Shown: one piece after another, positions 30,527 to 35,793 of the stretch | How the letters are laid out: every line of letters begins with the position of its first letter | Numbering within the stretch: the first letter of the stretch is position 1 | DNA from: Caecitellus pseudoparvulus | Taxonomy: Eukaryota; Bigyra: Bicosoecida | Length of the DNA: 35,793 bases | Direction of reading: 5' to 3' | Assembly (NCBI GenBank): GCA_965644315.1 | Contig: CBFFRQ010000163.1 | Location: 1 to 35,793 of the forward strand | Notes under the pieces: generated by a model | Database searches by the model: none | Told to the model about the DNA's origin: nothing | Seen by the model: only the letters and a program-made list of their open reading frames with translations | Program-made: the position numbers and the translations under genes

Positions 30527-32769
30527 TCAGCATCGCGCACGCTTGGCACTCGGTGGGCTGCGACCATGTTGCCTTGCTCGCTTCTCCCGCTGGGCAAACT
30601 GCTCTTCTTCTCGCTGCACCTTGCTGGCCACTCGCTCGACCTGGCCGACAGTGGCGTGAGCAGCGGAGGCGATGCGGGACGCTGCTGTGTTGGGGCTGTA
30701 CCTGGCAGTCTTGGCCTCTTGCGCCTCCCGCTCTTCCCTGAGCAGTCGGCGAATGTCTTCCTCAACCTCTGGCGTGACGGAGGAGGTGGCCTTGTGGTAC
30801 AGGGGCAGGCCAGAGGCCTTGGCTTCCTCGAACGTGGTCGGGGCAGGCGCATCCGGGCAGCTCTGCAAGGCTGCTGTCGGGGCACCTCGAGCAAAGCCAC
30901 CCGCTTCACCAGTCAGTCCAGATCAAAGCTCCAGTGTGGCCGCAATGTCTTGAGACTTGCTGTGTGTCCCTTCCTGGCGGCACTCACCGCTTGCATACGT
31001 GGACAGCAGCTTGGCAGCAGTGGCCTGGTTCTTCTCCAGCCAGGAAAGCGTGAGGTTCATCTGGGCAACATCCAAGCGAGTGGATGAGCCCCCCGACGCC
31101 GTGTGCCGCATGACTGAGTGCAGGCTCTCATTGCCCCCGGTGGTGGTGGCGCCGTGCACCGCGTCACGCCCATCCAGCAAGCCTTGAAGCCCCACATCAT
31201 ACTGCAATGACGCCTTGACCCGAGCACGAACGGCGGGAAAGGAGGACTTGGGATCCAGGATGCCGCGTGTGATGCGGCCTTGCACGGCAGTGCCTGCGCC
31301 ACCCCGCGATGGAGGCGCCCACACCTGGCGAAACAGGCTTGCAGTGCGTTCCAGTGCCGCTGAGGCCTGCTTGTGAGTGCAGGGTCCAATGTGGAGGGGG
31401 AGGATGGACACCTCGCTCGGGTGCAGCCCAGCCTGAGTTTGCGTGAAGTGCTCCCCTCGGTACCGACGGAGTAGCATGCCTGCGGCAGCGGCACAGGCAG
31501 TAGCAAGAGCGAGGGGGGGCATGCTTGCGAAGCCTTGCAGCAGCTCCAACTGCACGCCCCGGGCCGTACAGAGCCCACCCATAGGCTGTGAGGGATTCTT
31601 GGACTTGTGTCTTTTGGGAGTCTGACAGGGACTTGCGTTGCAAGATGCGGCGGGCGCAGGCGATGAAGGCCTGGATGTCGGCATGCTCAGCAGAGTTCAA
31701 GGCGGCACGTTGCCGAGCAATGGCTTCCTCTGACAGGAGCAGTTTGGGAGACACCACGCCCAGTGCAGGTGTTCGGATCCACTCCATTGTGTCGAACCAC
31801 AGCCTGATCATAAGTGGGCCATCCTGGTTCATGGTTTGCTTGGCAGTGGCCTTGGCCACGGCTGGCGAAGTGCCACGGGTCAACGGCGAACCGCACCACG
31901 CCTTTCGGCAGAAGTGGGAAGTGCACGTCGATAATTGCCTGCAGGGTGTGCTGGTGGGTTCTGAGGTTGTCCACTGTGATGACGCTGGGGTTGGGCGCTG
32001 CCGGGCCGCGCTCCCGCAGGTGTCCCTTCAGCTTGCGCAGCACTAAGTCCAGGCCCCGGGCCAGGTTCGCCCCGCTCTCGTAGACCGTGGACATAGGGGG
32101 CTGTATGATGAAGCCGTGCCGGCCCACCACTGTGACAACGCTGGGAACCACCCGCTACCGAGTCCTGCCTGTGGCCCGAATGGCACGGCCTCCGCTGCCC
32201 GCACAGGCTCCCTCCTCTGAACCTTCGTCGTTGTCGCTGTCTTCTTCTCCATCCGGCCAATCACCGGGCTCTTCCTCGCCCAGCTCGTGCTTCGCGCTCA
32301 CTGGCGCAGCTCTGGCCCTGCGCAGTGGCTGCGGGCCCGCGACGTGCACCCGGGCCGAAGATGCAAACGTCCAGTCCACGCCGATGGTGTCAGCGAAGCG
32401 TGCGAGGGCCTGCAGGTAGCTCTCCAAATGCGGTTTGACAGCGGCATGGAAGATGTGCAGGACGGCATCCCGCAGAGCCTTGACGCTTGTGCTGGATCGC
32501 ACGTTGCCCACAACATGCTTTCTGGCTCGGCGCACGGCTTGGGCCAGCGCATATTGCACCTCAGGGCATTCACCGAGAGAGGCGTGCTTCTTGAACAGCT
32601 CCTCTTTCCAGGAGTCGACCTTGTCCTCGAAGGGCCGCATGAGGTCTCGCCTGAAGGCTGCCTGCACATTGACCATGCCTTCGCGGTGGTGCATGACGTA
32701 GCTCTCCCACAGGCGAATGACGCACATGATGTGCACAGTGAGGAGTGTTAGAGGGCGAGGTTTCTGCAA
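30527..32769 (-). pseudogene. Decayed DDE-transposase-like gene
   Basis: Fragments in three frames form one protein with an RNase-H-like layout. The first Asp is in IGVDWTFASSARV. After an acidic insert and a TAG at 32155-32157 come TVVGRHGFIIQPP, then the second Asp in SVITVDNLRTHQ, and VRFAVDPWHF. A helical region follows, and a GGNESLHSVMRH motif (likely catalytic Glu) with a downstream SWLEKN. Frame changes, each of one extra base, fall near 31870 and at a CCCGGGG run near 31580. An intron (30871-30987) precedes a coiled-coil, Lys/Arg-rich end (REKRARQHGRSPPSAKRARC) that looks like a nuclear localisation signal. The 5' end probably begins at a splice acceptor (TTGATTGCAG) near 32764; upstream exons were not found. 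The family is not named with confidence; KDZ- or MULE-like elements are possibilities. Confidence 0.5.
30871..30987 (-). other. Putative intron in the transposase-like gene (117 nt)
   Basis: Donor GTGAGTGCC at 30987 and acceptor GACAGCAG ending at 30871. The upstream and downstream frames are the same modulo 117, and removing it eliminates the stop at 30923 so the C-terminal coiled-coil segment joins in frame. Confidence 0.6.
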
Positions 32770-33540
32770 TCAAGGAAGTTGGGTGCAGGGTGCGTGTCGG
32801 AGACTGCGCTGACAAAGTCGACGCCATTCCGGGCTGAGTCATGGCTTGAACCTTCGCTGCGAGGCTGGTGGCAGCTTGATGGATGAAGAGTCATCCAACT
32901 ATGCTTTTGAGAGGAGTAAATCTTGCGCCATGGCAGGGAAATTCCCGGCACAGGTGTGGGGATGGGTATTTTGCTTGGCGCTCAAGTCCATGATAGTGGT
33001 TCTCCTCTCTGATAGAACGCTCCAACTCGCTGCCGGAGAACTGATCCACACTTGCCTGGGTCATAGGCACAGCCTGTCCATACGCGCTTCTGGCGTATCC
33101 CTTCCCTGCAAGTCTCCGTCGGCCTGGCCCTGCCACAGCTCCAGACACAAGGCCAAACTGGACACACTCTCCGCCTTGGCACAACTCAAACAATTCTTGC
33201 CAGGGGCGACGGAAATTCAGCCTGGAAACGATCAAACAACGACATTCGCTCGCTACCGGTTTGAACCTGTCTATCCCTGCACTGTGTCAGGAGGTGCGTG
33301 CGGCGCTGGCGTGTCGCGAGTAGTTGCGATAAACAAGCAAGCACTTCTCACACAATCTGTGCATACACGCTGACACAGCGGCAGCAACTGCATGATCACA
33401 GACTTGGCATCATCTAGGTTTCAAAACTTCCCCTGCAGCATACCTGTTGCTCTTCTGCGAGCCATCACGGAGCTTTACTCGCACGAGCTTGCCTCAACTT
33501 GTAGCTCCAACTTCAGCGTCGGCCACTGGCGTCACTCACC
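32770..33540. other. Divergent intergenic region upstream of both flanking genes
   Basis: About 770 bp between the minus-strand transposase-like gene and the plus-strand ankyrin gene. It should hold the ankyrin promoter. I found no TATA box or repeat. Short open frames are unsupported. Confidence 0.4.
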
Positions 33541-35793
33541 ATGGCAACTTGTGATGATCCGGAAAATCTCACAGCCCAGTGGGAAGCCGCCTGTGAAGAG
33601 GAGGATGCAGATCGGCTGTGGCACATCTTGCTACAAGTCAGCGCTCAGACTGCCACTATGGCCGAGGCACTGGCGAGTTCAAACACAACAGCTGGGTTTC
33701 AGGTTGCGTGTCGAAAGGGCCATTTGGAGTTGATGTGTGGGTTACTGACTCAAACAGGTGGCCTGGAGGTGGATGTGAACGGGACAGATGGCAGGTGGCC
33801 TGAAGCCGCCTTCCGAGAGGCATGTGCCAATGGCCACACAGACATCGTGCGTGAGCTGCTGGGCCTGACTGGGGCGCGGGCAGTGGATGTGCACGCAGGG
33901 GATGGGGCTGGACCTGAGGCCGCTTTCCGAGAGGCATGTGCCAATGGCCATACAGACATTGTGCGTGAGCTGCTGGGCCTGACTGGGGCGCGGGAAGTAG
34001 ATGTTCACGTAGCGGATAGGGATGGACCTGAGGCCGCCTTCCGATCGGCATGCCGCAATGGCCACACAGACATCGTGCGTGAGCTGCTGGGCCTCTCTGG
34101 TGCGCGGGAAGTGGATGTGCACGCGGCAGATCAGCGTGGACCTGAAGCCGCACTCCGGGATGCATGCGCCAATGGCCACACACACGTCGTACGTGAGCTG
34201 CTGGCCCTCACTGGTGCGCGGGAAGTGGATGTGCACGCGGCAGATCAGCGTGGACCTGAAGCCGCACTCCGAGATGCATGCGCCAAGGGCCACACAGACA
34301 TCGTGCGTGAGCTGTTGGCCCTCTCTGGTGCGCGGGAAGTGGATGTGCACGCGGCAGATCAGCGTGGACCTGAAGCCGCACTCCGAGATGCATGCGCCAA
34401 GGGCCACACAGACATCGTGCGTGAGCTGCTGGGCCTGACTGGGGCGCGTGCAGTGGATGTGCACGCGGCGGCTTGGCATGGACCTGAGGCTGCCTTCCGA
34501 GCAGCATGCACCAATGGCCACACCGACATCGTGCGTGAGCTGTTGGCTCTCACAGGGGATCGGGAAGTCGATGTGCACGCGACGGATTGGGGTGGACCTG
34601 AGGCCGCCTTCCGACACGCATGCGAGAATGGCCATACAGACATCGTGCGTGAGCTGCTGGGCCTCTCTGGTGCGCGGGAAGTGGATGTGCACGCGGCGAA
34701 TGGGAATGGACCTGAGTACGCCTTTCGAGAAGCATGCGCCAATGGCCACACAGACATTGTGCGTGAGCTGCTGGCCCTCACTGGTGCGCGGGCAGTGGAT
34801 GTGCACGCGGACGCTTGGGGTGGACCTGAGGCCCCCTTCCGAGAGGCATGCGCCAATGGCCACACAGGCATCGTGCGTGAGCTGCTGGGCCTCACTGGGG
34901 CGCGTGCTGTGGATGTACACGCGACGGATGCGCTTGGACCTGAGGCCGCCTTCCGATGTGCATGCCGCAATGGCCACACCGACATCGTCTTTGAGCTGCT
35001 GGCCTTCACTGGTGCTCGGGAGGTGGATGTGCACGCGGCGGATTGGGGTGGACCTGAAGCCGCCTTCCGAGAGGCATGCCGCAATGGCCATACAGACATT
35101 GTGCGTGAGCTGCTCGGTCTGACTGGGGCGCGGGCAGTGGATGTTCACGCGGCGGATAGACATGGACCTGAGGCCGCCTTCCGAGAGGCATGTGCCAAGG
35201 GCCACACAGACATCGTACGTGAGCTGTTGGGTCTGACTGGGGCGCGGGCAGTGGATGTGCACGCGGTGAAAAAACTTAAAGTTGACTGTATCTATACAGG
35301 TATTTGCTCCGAGGCCGCCTTCAGAGACGCATGCGCCAATGGCCACACAGGCATCGTGCGTGAGCTGCTGGCCCTCTCTGGGGCGCGGGCAGTGGATGTT
35401 CACGTAGCGGATAGGGATGGACCTGAGGCCGCCTTCAGAGAGGCATGCGCCAATGGCCACACAGACATCGTGCGTGAGCTGTTGGCCCTCTCTGGTGCGC
35501 GGGCAGTGGATGTTCACGCAGCGGATAGGGCTGGAACTGAGTACGCCTTCCGACGGGCATGCGCCAATGGCCACACACACGTCGTGCGTGAGCTGTTGGC
35601 CCTCTCTGGGGCGCGGGCAGTGGATGTTCATGTAGCGGATAGGGATGGACCTGAGTACGCCTTCCGACGGGCATGCCGCAATGGCCACACAGACGTCGTG
35701 CGTGACCTGCTGGGCCTGACTGGGGCGCGGGCAGTGGATGTTCATGTAGCGGATAGGGATGGACCTGAGGCCGCCTTCCGATCGGCATGCGAG
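33541..35793 (+). CDS. Ankyrin-repeat protein with 17+ near-identical repeats (3' end outside window)
   Basis: The frame is open for 751 codons from an ATG in a perfect CACCATGG context to the window edge with no stop, so the gene is partial. A short N-terminal cap (MATCDDPENLTAQWEAACEE) and one diverged ankyrin unit lead into a 38-residue repeat with the pattern GPEAAFREACANGHTDIVRE plus LLGLTGARAVDVHAAD. Seventeen full copies start at 33796 and recur every 114 bp, with an eighteenth cut at the edge. The spacing breaks once: near 35266-35310 a 27-nt AT-rich expansion (encoding VKKLKVDCIYTGIC) replaces the normal linker. DNA identity among units is very high, indicating recent tandem duplication. 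It is a paralogue, in opposite orientation, of the 13477-15030 gene. Probably a binding scaffold; no other domain lies in the window. Confidence 0.88.
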   Translation, partial: MATCDDPENLTAQWEAACEEEDADRLWHILLQVSAQTATMAEALASSNTTAGFQVACRKGHLELMCGLLTQTGGLEVDVNGTDGRWPEAAFREACANGHTDIVRELLGLTGARAVDVHAGDGAGPEAAFREACANGHTDIVRELLGLTGAREVDVHVADRDGPEAAFRSACRNGHTDIVRELLGLSGAREVDVHAADQRGPEAALRDACANGHTHVVRELLALTGAREVDVHAADQRGPEAALRDACAKGHTDIVRELLALSGAREVDVHAADQRGPEAALRDACAKGHTDIVRELLGLTGARAVDVHAAAWHGPEAAFRAACTNGHTDIVRELLALTGDREVDVHATDWGGPEAAFRHACENGHTDIVRELLGLSGAREVDVHAANGNGPEYAFREACANGHTDIVRELLALTGARAVDVHADAWGGPEAPFREACANGHTGIVRELLGLTGARAVDVHATDALGPEAAFRCACRNGHTDIVFELLAFTGAREVDVHAADWGGPEAAFREACRNGHTDIVRELLGLTGARAVDVHAADRHGPEAAFREACAKGHTDIVRELLGLTGARAVDVHAVKKLKVDCIYTGICSEAAFRDACANGHTGIVRELLALSGARAVDVHVADRDGPEAAFREACANGHTDIVRELLALSGARAVDVHAADRAGTEYAFRRACANGHTHVVRELLALSGARAVDVHVADRDGPEYAFRRACRNGHTDVVRDLLGLTGARAVDVHVADRDGPEAAFRSACE

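Noticed and set aside
33742-35745. A 667-codon minus-strand open frame over the ankyrin array
   Set aside because: The 114-bp repeat keeps the antisense frame open by periodicity. The plus strand has a Kozak ATG, an N-terminal cap matching its paralogue and true ankyrin pattern.
33796-35793. Regular 114-bp repeats considered as a CRISPR or satellite array
   Set aside because: Unit length is 38 codons, the frame is kept and variation is codon-like. The organism is eukaryotic, and there are no spacers.

Overview
The window is a eukaryotic chromosome end. Position 1 is the terminus: about 870 bp of (CCCTAA)n, that is TTAGGG telomere, runs inward into subtelomeric DNA. Three spliceosomal introns can be placed (GT-AG, 72, 74 and 117 nt). 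The coding DNA is GC-rich. Large secreted or membrane proteins, a CRN/RHS-type protein and ankyrin arrays suggest a free-living protist or microalga; I cannot name the species.

Region 1 (1-9.4 kb) is the telomere followed by stacked units. Each unit ends in a shared 3' motif containing the palindrome CAATGCATTG, and each is joined in the same register to a short telomeric tract starting CTAACCC. One unit (1395-9186) is a nearly complete LINE with an APE-type endonuclease, a reverse transcriptase and a C-terminal zinc finger. The others look like 5'-truncated relatives. This is the layout expected if a LINE attaches to chromosome ends.

Region 2 (about 9.5-10.4 kb) is an AT-rich, non-coding island with three long inverted repeats, one flanked by E2F-like TTTTGGCGGGAAA sites.

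Region 3 (10.5-32.8 kb) carries genes only on the minus strand: a seven-bladed RCC1-like type I membrane protein, an ankyrin-repeat protein, a large cysteine-rich multi-pass membrane protein, a three-exon CRN/RHS-like P-loop NTPase plus PD-(D/E)xK-type nuclease, an FN3-like extracellular protein fragment, and a decayed DDE-transposase-like gene. Region 4 (33.5 kb to the edge) is a second, plus-strand ankyrin gene with 17 or more near-identical 114-bp repeats, open at the window edge.

Several genes are interrupted. Seven reading-frame changes are all of the 'one extra base' type, five of them clearly at G/C homopolymers, which may be an assembly artefact. Four in-frame stops (three TAG, one TGA) lie in frames that are otherwise continuous. 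The CRN/RHS gene and both ankyrin genes are intact. No rRNA, tRNA or CRISPR array was recognised.
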